Origin: Comamonadaceae bacterium
GTDB taxonomy: Bacteria; Pseudomonadota; Gammaproteobacteria; Burkholderiales; Burkholderiaceae_C
Assembly (NCBI GenBank): GCA_947458345.1
Contig: CANHBU010000118.1
Coordinates: forward strand, 1 to 6,257
Direction of reading: 5' to 3'
Length of the DNA stretch: 6,257 nucleotides
Position numbers and translations under genes: made by a program. Positions 1 through 5,922 of this stretch are shown here, piece by piece. Position 1 is the stretch's first letter. The number at the start of each line of letters is the position of its first letter. The notes beneath the pieces are model-generated. The model had not been told where the DNA came from. It did no database searches and was given only the letters and a program-made list of their open reading frames with translations.

Positions 1-197
1 ATATGGCGATGGCGCGTCTGATGGAAAACGCCGTCAATGCACAGGCTCTAGTGGGCGCCGTGGTCGAACAATTACATCTGAGCCAACCGGCCAGTGCCGC
101 CCACGAGGCCCTGAGCAGCGCCCTCATCACCCCGATCGCTGCGATGAGCCCATCGCAGCGCGACAGGCTTGCGCCACTGATCAAGCGCTTGGCCTGA
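1..197 (+). CDS. 3' end of an unidentified gene (or a small ORF)
   Basis: The frame is open from the left edge to a TGA stop at 195-197. The visible product is about 64 residues, Ala/Leu-rich, probably helical, and ends in SPSQRDRLAPLIKRLA. In-frame ATG codons occur at 3, 9 and 21, but no upstream sequence is present to show a ribosome binding site, so this is most likely the C-terminal end of a longer gene. I see no catalytic motif, signal peptide or membrane segment and do not recognise the family. It converges on the phaCAB operon, and the two share the hairpin at 226-255. It could instead be a short spurious frame in GC-rich DNA; the abrupt end just before a strong terminator favours a real gene. 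Confidence 0.5.
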   Translation, partial: MAMARLMENAVNAQALVGAVVEQLHLSQPASAAHEALSSALITPIAAMSPSQRDRLAPLIKRLA

Positions 198-225
198 AAC
201 GACAGCCCGGCTCCAGACCCAAGCC

Positions 226-255
226 AAAAAAAACCGCCCTAAGGCGGTTTTTTTT
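226..255. terminator. Bidirectional intrinsic terminator
   Basis: An 8-bp GC-rich stem, AAACCGCC (231-238) and GGCGGTTT (243-250), closes a CTAA loop. It is extended by A tracts on the left and T tracts on the right (226-230 pairing with 251-255). Each strand therefore reads as stem-loop plus U run. It sits 28 bases after the + strand stop at 197 and 15 bases after the phaB stop at 271, so it can end transcripts from both convergent units. Confidence 0.9.
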
Positions 256-270
256 GAGCAACCAAAGGCA

Positions 271-1008
271 TCAGCCCATGTGCAGGCCGCCATTGACCGA
301 GAAGTCGGCGCCGGTGGCGTAGCCGCCCTCCTCGCTGGCCAGCCAGGCCACGATGGAGGCGATTTCGCTGGGCTCGCCCAGGCGTTTGACCGGCACGGTG
401 GCGACGATCTTCTCGAGCACATCGGGCCGAATGGACCTGACCATGTCGGTGCCGATATAGCCCGGGCTCACGGTATTGACCGTCACGCCCTTGGTGGCCA
501 TTTCCTGCGCCAAGGCCATCGAGAAACCGTGCATGCCGGCCTTGGCCGCCGAGAAATTGGTCTGACCGGCCTGTCCTTTTTCACCGTTGACCGACGAGAT
601 CTGGATGATGCGGCCCCAGCCGCGCTCGACCATGTCGGGCACGACCTGCTTGGTCACGTTGAACATGGAATTGAGGTTGGTGTCGATCACCGCGTCCCAG
701 TCCTCGCGCGTCATCTTGACGAACATACGGTCACGGGTGATGCCGGCGTTGTTGACCAGCACATCGATCGGACCGTGCTCGGCCTTGGACTTGCTAAAGG
801 CATCGACCGTCGACTGCCAGTCGGCCACATTGCCCACCGACGCGTAAAAGCTAAAGCCCAGGGCCTTTTGCTCATCGAGCCACTTAACAAAGTCGCGTGT
901 CGGGCCGCAGCCGGCGATGACCTTGAAACCATCTTTGGCCAGCCTCTGGCAGATGGCGGTACCGATGCCACCCATGCCCCCGGTCACGTAAGCTACTTTC
1001 TGCGTCAT
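271..1008 (-). CDS. phaB: Acetoacetyl-CoA reductase PhaB, catalytic Tyr replaced by Phe
   Basis: A 245-residue short-chain dehydrogenase/reductase of the PhaB/FabG type, which normally reduces acetoacetyl-CoA to (R)-3-hydroxybutyryl-CoA with NADPH in the cytoplasm, the second step of PHB synthesis. Visible motifs are the cofactor-binding TGGMGGIG (residues 9-16), NNAG (86-89), active-site Asn111 in DTNL, catalytic Ser139 in ISSVNG, Lys156 in SAAKAG, and PG at 182-183. The C-terminus GADFSVNGGLHMG closely matches Cupriavidus necator PhaB (246 residues, recalled). Oddly, residue 152, which should be the catalytic Tyr (NYSxAKAG), is Phe, codon TTC at 553-555. The rest of the gene is intact. The start ATG at 1006-1008 has AAGGAG five bases upstream. 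It is last in the phaC-phaA-phaB operon. The family assignment is very secure; whether this copy is active is doubtful. Confidence 0.97.
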   Translation of the reverse strand: MTQKVAYVTGGMGGIGTAICQRLAKDGFKVIAGCGPTRDFVKWLDEQKALGFSFYASVGNVADWQSTVDAFSKSKAEHGPIDVLVNNAGITRDRMFVKMTREDWDAVIDTNLNSMFNVTKQVVPDMVERGWGRIIQISSVNGEKGQAGQTNFSAAKAGMHGFSMALAQEMATKGVTVNTVSPGYIGTDMVRSIRPDVLEKIVATVPVKRLGEPSEIASIVAWLASEEGGYATGADFSVNGGLHMG

Positions 1009-1013
1009 GTTTG

Positions 1014-1019
1014 CTCCTT
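1014..1019 (-). promoter_or_regulatory. Ribosome binding site of phaB
   Basis: AAGGAG on the - strand, five bases before the phaB ATG. It is a near-perfect Shine-Dalgarno and fixes the start. It lies just downstream of the intergenic hairpin and T7 run, so translation of phaB can start independently of phaA. Confidence 0.85.
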
Positions 1020-1025
1020 GGTATG

Positions 1026-1069
1026 AAAAAAATCGGATGCCAGACGGCGCCGATGGCGCAACCGTCTGG
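1026..1069 (-). promoter_or_regulatory. Hairpin plus T7 run in the phaA-phaB gap
   Basis: The 78-base gap between phaA and phaB contains an 8-bp perfect inverted repeat, CCAGACGG/CCGTCTGG (1040-1047 and 1062-1069). Inside it is a 4-bp stem CGCC/GGCG (1048-1051 and 1055-1058), with a 3-base bulge. In the phaB-ward transcript the hairpin is followed by seven bases and then seven Ts (1032-1026). This resembles a weak intrinsic terminator or attenuator, or an mRNA-stabilising or processing hairpin that sets the phaB level relative to phaC and phaA. The spacing before the T run is too long for a classic strong terminator. The structure is seen; its role is inferred. Confidence 0.5.
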
Positions 1070-1086
1070 TTCTAGTCAAAAAAGGT

Positions 1087-2265
1087 TTAGCGCTCGAGCG
1101 TCAGGGCCACGCCCATCCCGCCGCCGATGCACAACGCGGCCAAGCCTTTGCGGGCATCGCGACGCTGCATTTCATGCAGCAAGGTCACCAGCACACGGCA
1201 GCCCGAGGCGCCAATCGGATGGCCAATGGCAATGGCGCCGCCATTGACATTGACCCGGGCCGGATCGATATCCAGCGCCTGGTTGACCGCGCACGCCTGA
1301 GCGGCAAAGGCTTCGTTGAGCTCAAACAGATCAACATCGGCAGCCTTCCAGCCCGCCCGGGCCAGAGCCTTTTGCGAGGCCGGCACCGGACCCATGCCCA
1401 TGGTGGCCGGATCAAGCCCGGAGGTGCCAAAAGAGGCGATGCGGGCCAAGGGCTTGAGCCCCAGGCTGGCCGCCTTCTTGGCGCTCATGACCATCACTGC
1501 GGCCGCACCGTCGTTGATGCCCGAGGCATTGCCCGCCGTCACGCTGCCGGCCTTGTCAAAAGCCGGACGCAGCCCGGCCAGGGCCTCGGCACTGGTCTTT
1601 TTGTTGATGTATTCATCGTCAGCAAAGACGATCGGATCGCCCTTTTTCTGAGCGATCGAAAAAGGCACGATCTCGTCCTTGAATCGGCCTGCCTCCTGGG
1701 CTGCTGCGGCCTTTTGCTGGCTGGCCAGAGCCAGGGCATCTTGCATTTCGCGAGTGATGCCATGGGCCTTGGCCACATTTTCCGCCGTGATGCCCATGTG
1801 GTATTGGTTGTAGACGTCCCAAAGGCCGTCGACGATCATGGTGTCGACCATCTTCCAGTCGCCCATGCGCTGGCCATCGCGCGAGGCCGGCAGCACATGG
1901 GGCGAAGCGCTCATGTTTTCCTGGCCACCGGCAATCACGACCTCGCTGTCGCCCCAAGCCACCGCCTGAGCCGCCAGCATCACAGCCTTGAGACCCGAGC
2001 CACAAACAGCATTGATGGTCAGGCCGGGCACTTCCTTAGGCAGGCCGGCCTTCATCAAGGCTTGCCGGGCCGGGTTTTGGCCGCTGCCGGCAGCCAGTAC
2101 CTGACCCATGATGACCTCGCCCACCTGCTCGGGCGATAGGCCCGCACGGGCCAGCACGGCCGAAATCACAGCTGCGCCGAGCTCGGTGGCCGGTGTCTTG
2201 GCCAAGGTACCGCCGAAACGTCCGACCGCGGTACGCGCCGCAGAAACAATCACGATGTCTTGCAT
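1087..2265 (-). CDS. phaA: Acetyl-CoA acetyltransferase (beta-ketothiolase) PhaA
   Basis: A 392-residue type II biosynthetic thiolase that condenses two acetyl-CoA into acetoacetyl-CoA, the first step of PHB synthesis, in the cytoplasm. All family landmarks are present: the acylated nucleophile Cys88 in NAVCGSG, NEAFA (317-321), His349 in GHPIGASG, and the second catalytic Cys379 in CIGGGMG. The length matches the family (about 390-394). The start at 2263-2265 ([12 protein letters not shown]) is chosen because it is the normal thiolase N-terminus and has GAGGA five bases upstream. The frame stays open further upstream to 2469, but that part overlaps the phaC C-terminus and has no thiolase homology. 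The gap to the upstream phaC is 31 bases without a terminator, implying co-transcription. A BktB-type broad-specificity thiolase is possible, but the position in a phaCAB operon favours PhaA. Confidence 0.97.
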   Translation of the reverse strand: MQDIVIVSAARTAVGRFGGTLAKTPATELGAAVISAVLARAGLSPEQVGEVIMGQVLAAGSGQNPARQALMKAGLPKEVPGLTINAVCGSGLKAVMLAAQAVAWGDSEVVIAGGQENMSASPHVLPASRDGQRMGDWKMVDTMIVDGLWDVYNQYHMGITAENVAKAHGITREMQDALALASQQKAAAAQEAGRFKDEIVPFSIAQKKGDPIVFADDEYINKKTSAEALAGLRPAFDKAGSVTAGNASGINDGAAAVMVMSAKKAASLGLKPLARIASFGTSGLDPATMGMGPVPASQKALARAGWKAADVDLFELNEAFAAQACAVNQALDIDPARVNVNGGAIAIGHPIGASGCRVLVTLLHEMQRRDARKGLAALCIGGGMGVALTLER

Positions 2266-2270
2266 GGTCT

Positions 2271-2275
2271 TCCTC
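2271..2275 (-). promoter_or_regulatory. Ribosome binding site of phaA
   Basis: GAGGA on the - strand, five bases before the ATG at 2263-2265. It decides between this start and the longer open frame that runs back into phaC. Confidence 0.75.
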
Positions 2276-2296
2276 GAAGGGTAAAAAAGACGGGGG

Positions 2297-4030
2297 TCAG
2301 GCCTTGACCTTGACGTAGCGCCCCGGCGCCGGCTCAATGGCCTTGTATTTTCGATTGCCGTAGGCTTTGGGCGCGGCGAGTTGTTTGCCTGCCTGCGCCT
2401 TGAGCCAGTCGCTCCAGTCCGGCCACCAGGAGCCAGCATGCTCCTGCGCGCCCTTGAGCCACTGCTCATGGCTGGCCGGGAGCTTGTCGCACGTCCAGTA
2501 GGAGCGTTTCTTCTTGGCCGGCGGATTGATCACACCGGCAATGTGGCCTGAGGCGCCCATCACGAAGCGCTTCTTGCCAGGCAGCAACTGCGTGGTGGCG
2601 TAGGCCCCTGCGACCGGCACGATATGGTCTTCACGCGAGCCGTAGATATAAACCGGCATATCGATTTTGCGCAGGTCGATCTTCTGGCCGCAGACCACGG
2701 CCTTGCCCGGCTGGGCCAGATTGTTTTCGTGATAGGTGTTGCGCAGGTACCAGGCGTAAAAGGGGCCGGGCAGATTGGTCGAGTCGCTGTTCCAGTAGAG
2801 CAGGTCGAAGGCCGGCGGCTTCTGGCCTTTGAGGTAGTTGTCGACGACGTAGTTCCAGACCAGGTCGTTGGGGCGCAGAAAACTGAAGGTCGAGGCCAAA
2901 TCCTGGCCGCGCAGCAGGCCCTGGCCGCCCATCTGCACCTCGCGCAGGCGCACTGCGTGTTCGTCAATAAAGACGTCGAGCACGCCAGTTTCGCGGAAAT
3001 CGAGCAAGGCAGTCAGGAAGGTGGCGCTGTGGACCGGCTTTTGGCCGCGGGCGGCCAGTACAGCCAGCGCCGTTCCCAAGATGGTGCCGCCCACGCAAAA
3101 GCCCAGGGCGTTGATGGTTGGCGCGCCCGAGATCTCGCGCACGACCTCGATGGCCTTGATCGCCGCGTGCTCGATGTAGTCGTCCCAGGTTTTGTCCTGC
3201 ATCGACTCGTCGGGGTTGCGCCAGCTGACCACAAAGGTGCGGTGCCCCTGCTCGACGACATAGCGAATCAGAGAGTTCTCGGGCTGCAGGTCCAAGATGT
3301 AGTATTTGTTGATGCAAGGCGGCACGAACAAAAAGGGCCGCTCGTGCACCTTGGCCGTCAGCGGTTTGTACTCGAGCAGCTGAAAGAACTCATTTTCAAA
3401 GACGACCGCGCCTTCGGTCGTGGCCACATTGCGGCCGACCTCGAACACGCTCTCGTCGGTCATCGACAGATGACCCTGGCCGATGTCGTGCATCAGGTTC
3501 TGCAGCCCCGAGGCCAGGCTCTGGCCCTGGGTCTCAAGTGCCTTTTTCTGCGCATCGGCGTTGAGCGCGAGAAAGTTGCTGGGCGCGGCAGCAGCGAGCC
3601 ACTGCTCGATGGCAAAGACCACCCGGGCGCGGGTCTTGGCATCGCCCTCGACCGCGTGCGCCATGGCCGACAAGGCCTTGGCGTTGAGCAAATAGGTGGC
3701 TGCGGCAAAGTGCGACAGCGGATTGCTGTTCCAGGCTTGGGAGGCAAAGCGCCGATCGGACACGGCAGGCACCTTGCCGCCCGGGGTCAGGCTGGCGTTC
3801 CACAGCGCCGTGGCCTCACGCATGTAGTCCTGCTGGATCTCGAGCAGGCGTGCCGGGTCGATGTGCACGCCCGCCAAGCCCTCGCTGGAGGGCCAGGCCT
3901 GGGTCAGCAGACTCGGCGCGGCTGGCGCATGGCCGGGCAGCAGGGCCGACAGCGCCTGCTGGAAATTGTCCTGTAGCGTCTTTTGAAATTGCTGGGCGGC
4001 ATCGGCCCAGCCATTGCTGGCAGTCGTCAA
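2297..4030 (-). CDS. phaC: Class I poly(3-hydroxyalkanoate) synthase PhaC
   Basis: A 577-residue class I PHA synthase, which polymerises (R)-3-hydroxyacyl-CoA (mainly 3-hydroxybutyryl-CoA) into PHB on the surface of nascent granules, releasing CoA. The N-terminal region (about 1-190) is the variable helical part. It is followed by the conserved alpha/beta-hydrolase core with [12 protein letters not shown] (237-248). The catalytic triad is complete: Cys312 in the lipase-like box GFCVGG, Asp468 in SREDHIVP, and His496 in GASGHIAG. Conserved [20 protein letters not shown] (411-430) is present. The length is close to the 589 residues of the C. necator enzyme (recalled). The start is TTG at 4028-4030, with AGGAG six bases upstream and no in-frame ATG nearby; the first internal Met is residue 70. 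It is first in the operon with phaA and phaB. No phaR or phasin gene is visible in the window. Confidence 0.97.
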   Translation of the reverse strand: MTTASNGWADAAQQFQKTLQDNFQQALSALLPGHAPAAPSLLTQAWPSSEGLAGVHIDPARLLEIQQDYMREATALWNASLTPGGKVPAVSDRRFASQAWNSNPLSHFAAATYLLNAKALSAMAHAVEGDAKTRARVVFAIEQWLAAAAPSNFLALNADAQKKALETQGQSLASGLQNLMHDIGQGHLSMTDESVFEVGRNVATTEGAVVFENEFFQLLEYKPLTAKVHERPFLFVPPCINKYYILDLQPENSLIRYVVEQGHRTFVVSWRNPDESMQDKTWDDYIEHAAIKAIEVVREISGAPTINALGFCVGGTILGTALAVLAARGQKPVHSATFLTALLDFRETGVLDVFIDEHAVRLREVQMGGQGLLRGQDLASTFSFLRPNDLVWNYVVDNYLKGQKPPAFDLLYWNSDSTNLPGPFYAWYLRNTYHENNLAQPGKAVVCGQKIDLRKIDMPVYIYGSREDHIVPVAGAYATTQLLPGKKRFVMGASGHIAGVINPPAKKKRSYWTCDKLPASHEQWLKGAQEHAGSWWPDWSDWLKAQAGKQLAAPKAYGNRKYKAIEPAPGRYVKVKA

Positions 4031-4184
4031 GGGCGTCTCCTGGGAATCGATTCTGAGTGTGGCTATTGGAGCGGCTGCGGCTCAATCACCAAAAAAACTG
4101 GGATGATTGTCGGTCAGGCAGGTTGCTCGACCCTGACTGAAATTGGGCATTCGCCTCTAAATCACCCCAGGGCTCGCCTCTGCC
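4031..4184. promoter_or_regulatory. Divergent intergenic region, likely pha promoter region
   Basis: This is the only non-coding stretch upstream of phaC, and it separates phaC from the divergent small membrane protein gene, so a promoter for the pha operon is expected here. On the - strand there is a GACAAT, reminiscent of a -10 box, around 4106-4111, but no convincing -35 box lies at 16-18 bases. An A7 run sits at 4091-4097. A short inverted repeat GTCAGG/CCTGAC (4113-4118 and 4132-4137, 13-base loop) could be an operator or chance. No sigma-70 promoter can be assigned confidently in either direction. Confidence 0.4.
4037..4041 (-). promoter_or_regulatory. Ribosome binding site supporting the TTG start of phaC
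   Basis: AGGAG on the - strand, six bases before TTG at 4028-4030. No ATG or GTG in the same frame is comparably placed, so this site decides the phaC start. Confidence 0.75.
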
Positions 4185-4484
4185 ATGTACCTGACTGTTA
4201 TCGCCTGGCTCTATGTGGTGCTCATGATGAGCGTGGTCGAAGCGGCCAGCCCGCAGGGCACCGTGCTCGGCGCCATCAGCACTTTTTTGCTCTACGGCAT
4301 CTTGCCACTGAGCATCGTCATTTACATCATGGGAACCGGGGCGCGCCGGCGCGCGCGGGCGGCAGCGCAAGCGGCGGCCGAGGCCTTGCCCGCCGAGTCC
4401 TCAGAGCAGCCCGATGCAAGCGGCCATGCGCCCGCCCGAGACGCCGCCCACACTCCAGCTGCGCCGATGCGAGAAAAACACTGA
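4185..4484 (+). CDS. Small two-helix membrane protein, hypothetical
   Basis: A 99-residue protein with two hydrophobic segments, about residues 3-20 (LTVIAWLYVVLMMSVV) and 26-49 (TVLGAISTFLLYGILPLSIVIYIM, of which the core is 33-49). These are followed by a basic stretch ARRRARA (53-59) that should stay in the cytoplasm by the positive-inside rule. The tail (60-99) is rich in Ala, Pro, Glu and Ser and looks disordered. I recall similar small membrane proteins upstream of phaC in Comamonadaceae, but no function is known to me. The ATG at 4185 has only a weak AGGG 12 bases upstream. It is divergent from phaC and its last 84 bases overlap the 3' end of pgeF on the other strand. The membrane pattern argues that it is real; the opposite-strand frame over 4086-4370 shows no such pattern. 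Confidence 0.75.
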   Translation: MYLTVIAWLYVVLMMSVVEAASPQGTVLGAISTFLLYGILPLSIVIYIMGTGARRRARAAAQAAAEALPAESSEQPDASGHAPARDAAHTPAAPMREKH

Positions 4485-5207
4485 ATCGGCCACAGTGCAC
4501 CAGGCCGGGCTGCCATCGTTGCCGAAGCAGCGCCGCACGCCCAGGACGGCCAGGCGCTGACGCGCCAAAGCCGGCAAATCAGCCCAATACTTGCCCTGCG
4601 GCGCTGGCGAAAAATGCGCGAGCGCCTCGGGCCGGCCGGCACTCAGCGCCGCCCTGACCTCGGCACCCACTTCAAACGCAGCCGCTCCGATGCAAGGGCC
4701 CAACCAGGCCATCAGCCGCGGCGACAGCTCAGTCACAGAGCAGCCAGCGGCTCGCGCCAAAGCGGCCACGGTCGACTCAATGACGCCGGTCGGAGCAAGG
4801 GCGCCGGCGGTCTGACCGGCCAGACCGCGCCAGCCCGCGTGCAGGGCTGCCACCAGCGGCAAGCGGTCATGGGCCAGCAAGATGGGCAGGCAGTCGGCCA
4901 CCATCACGGTGCAGACCAGGCCAGGGGTCTGGCTCACGGCAGCATCGGCGCAAAGCCCATCCGGGCTGTCACCCGAGATATGCATGACCTCGACGCCGTG
5001 AACCTGCTGCATAAAAACTGGCCGGGCCGACAGGGCTTGTTCTAGCCCAGCGCGATTGGCCTGAACATGCACGGGCTCATCGCCGACGTGATCGCCCAGG
5101 TTCATGCTGGCGAACGGCCCCTGCGACACCCCGCCTGGGCGGGTGGTGCAGACGGCCTGCACCCAGCTCGGTGCGGGCCAATCGGGCCTGAGCCACTGGG
5201 GGTGCAT
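4401..5207 (-). CDS. pgeF: PgeF/YfiH family multicopper-type protein (peptidoglycan editing factor)
   Basis: A 268-residue protein of the YfiH/DUF152 (Cu-oxidase_4) family, cytoplasmic. E. coli YfiH is reported to remove wrongly incorporated L-Ser muropeptide precursors (PgeF). Related proteins, including LACC1, have purine nucleoside phosphorylase/adenosine deaminase activity and were earlier called laccases. The family's metal-site residues are visible: His70 in QQVHG, Cys106 in VADCLPIL and His123 in HAGWRG. GPCIG (170-174) and the C-terminal FFSHRR...GGRMAACI are also present. The ATG at 5205-5207 is 10 bases after the maiA stop, implying co-transcription. No clear Shine-Dalgarno is present, so translation may be coupled to maiA. 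The 3' end overlaps the convergent small membrane protein gene by 84 bases. The family is certain; the physiological substrate is less so. Confidence 0.93.
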   Translation of the reverse strand: MHPQWLRPDWPAPSWVQAVCTTRPGGVSQGPFASMNLGDHVGDEPVHVQANRAGLEQALSARPVFMQQVHGVEVMHISGDSPDGLCADAAVSQTPGLVCTVMVADCLPILLAHDRLPLVAALHAGWRGLAGQTAGALAPTGVIESTVAALARAAGCSVTELSPRLMAWLGPCIGAAAFEVGAEVRAALSAGRPEALAHFSPAPQGKYWADLPALARQRLAVLGVRRCFGNDGSPAWCTVADSVFFSHRRSWSVGGVSGGRMAACIGLL

Positions 5208-5217
5208 GCGCGCCAGC

Positions 5218-5847
5218 CTACTCGGCGTCCGGGCAGCGGGCGGGGTCAGCGGCTTGGAAGGCCGGATGCGCCATGCAGGTCTCGTAGATCGCCCGCACCC
5301 TCGGCATCGCCTCTAGGCTGACCTCAAAGCGCTGGGCATTGGACACCTGAGGCACCAAGCAGCAGTCGGCCAGCGTCGGGCTTGCACCATAGCAAAACGG
5401 GCCGCTGCCCTGCAACTGGCGCTCGAGCGCCTGCAATCCTTCACTGCACCAATGGCGATACCAGGTGTTCTTGGCCTCCTCGCTGGTCTTGAGCTCACGC
5501 ACCAGGTACTTGAGCACACGCAAATTGTTCAGCGGATGGGTGTCGCAGGCCACGGTCTGGGCCAGGGCCCTGACCCTGGCCCGACCGAGCGCATCGGCGG
5601 GCAGCAAGGGCGGCGTGGGATAGAGCTCATCGAGGTACTCGATGATGGCCATCGACTGCGACAAATGCGCGCCATCGTGTTCGAGCAAAGGCACAAAGCC
5701 ATCGGCCGACAAGGCGCCAAACTCCGCCCTCTTGTGCTCGCCCTTGAGCAGATGCACCGGCATATAGGCATAGGGCAGCTGCTTGAGCGCCAAGGCGATG
5801 CGCACGCGGTAAGACGCCGAGGAGCGAAAGTAGTTGTAGAGCTTCAT
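5218..5847 (-). CDS. maiA: Maleylacetoacetate/maleylpyruvate isomerase (zeta-class GST)
   Basis: A 209-residue glutathione S-transferase-fold protein of the zeta class. These enzymes isomerise maleylacetoacetate to fumarylacetoacetate (tyrosine/homogentisate breakdown) or maleylpyruvate to fumarylpyruvate (gentisate pathway) with glutathione in the cytoplasm. Diagnostic features are the N-terminal YNYFRSSASYRVR (residues 4-16, with the zeta SSxSxRVR glutathione-site motif), the cis-Pro in FVPLL (51-55), SQSMAIIEYL (63-72), the active-site-type HPLNNLRVL (104-112) and TLAD (158-161) in the helical domain. The start at 5845-5847 gives the normal family N-terminus. In-frame GTG (5851-5853) and ATG (5857-5859) lie just upstream inside tandem repeats, so two to four extra residues are possible. 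No Shine-Dalgarno is evident. No homogentisate or gentisate dioxygenase or fumarylacetoacetase gene lies nearby, so the exact substrate cannot be chosen. Confidence 0.92.
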   Translation of the reverse strand: MKLYNYFRSSASYRVRIALALKQLPYAYMPVHLLKGEHKRAEFGALSADGFVPLLEHDGAHLSQSMAIIEYLDELYPTPPLLPADALGRARVRALAQTVACDTHPLNNLRVLKYLVRELKTSEEAKNTWYRHWCSEGLQALERQLQGSGPFCYGASPTLADCCLVPQVSNAQRFEVSLEAMPRVRAIYETCMAHPAFQAADPARCPDAE

Positions 5848-5894
5848 GGCCACAAGCATATCGCAGGGCCACAAGAATGTCGCAGGGCCACAAG
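5848..5894. repeat. 19-bp tandem repeat, about 2.5 copies, abutting maiA
   Basis: GGCCACAAG recurs at 5848, 5867 and 5886, exactly 19 bases apart. The two complete units are 5848-5866 and 5867-5885 and differ at only two positions, both in the 4-base segment after GGCCACAAG. The third copy is partial (5886-5894). The array touches the maiA start codon and replaces the place where a ribosome binding site would be. Confidence 0.85.
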
Positions 5895-5914
5895 CGAGCC
5901 CAAGCGAGCCCAAG
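5895..5914. repeat. 10-bp tandem repeat, two copies
   Basis: CGAGCCCAAG is repeated exactly at 5895-5904 and 5905-5914, directly following the 19-bp array. Together the two arrays fill 67 of the 75 bases between the dnaB stop and the maiA start, suggesting local slippage expansion. Confidence 0.85.
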
Positions 5915-5922
5915 CGCTGGCC

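Noticed and set aside
280..1026. A 248-codon + strand frame opposite phaB, and a 321-codon + strand frame at 1174-2139 opposite phaA
   Set aside because: Both are His/Gly/Arg/Asp-rich shadow translations of confidently identified genes, with no ribosome binding site or domain.
2266..2469. N-terminal extension of phaA by 68 residues
   Set aside because: The thiolase N-terminus begins at [12 protein letters not shown] with a ribosome binding site; the extension overlaps the conserved phaC C-terminus in another frame.
2624..3976. A 450-codon open frame on the + strand
   Set aside because: It lies entirely antisense to phaC, whose catalytic triad and family length are complete. The product has no recognisable domain, and long antisense frames are common opposite GC-rich genes with strong third-position bias.
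3983..4657. A 224-codon + strand frame running from phaC antisense across the intergenic region into pgeF antisense
   Set aside because: It is in a different frame from the small membrane protein, is Arg/Pro/Ala-rich with no motif, and overlaps three better-supported genes.
5848..5913. N-terminal extension of MaiA by 22 residues
   Set aside because: The extension is encoded by tandem repeat DNA, and the zeta-class GST N-terminus starts at MKLYNYFRSS. A two- or four-residue extension remains possible.
5848..5914. CRISPR-like direct repeats
   Set aside because: The units are 19 and 10 bp, contiguous, without spacers and without cas genes, which is simple tandem duplication.
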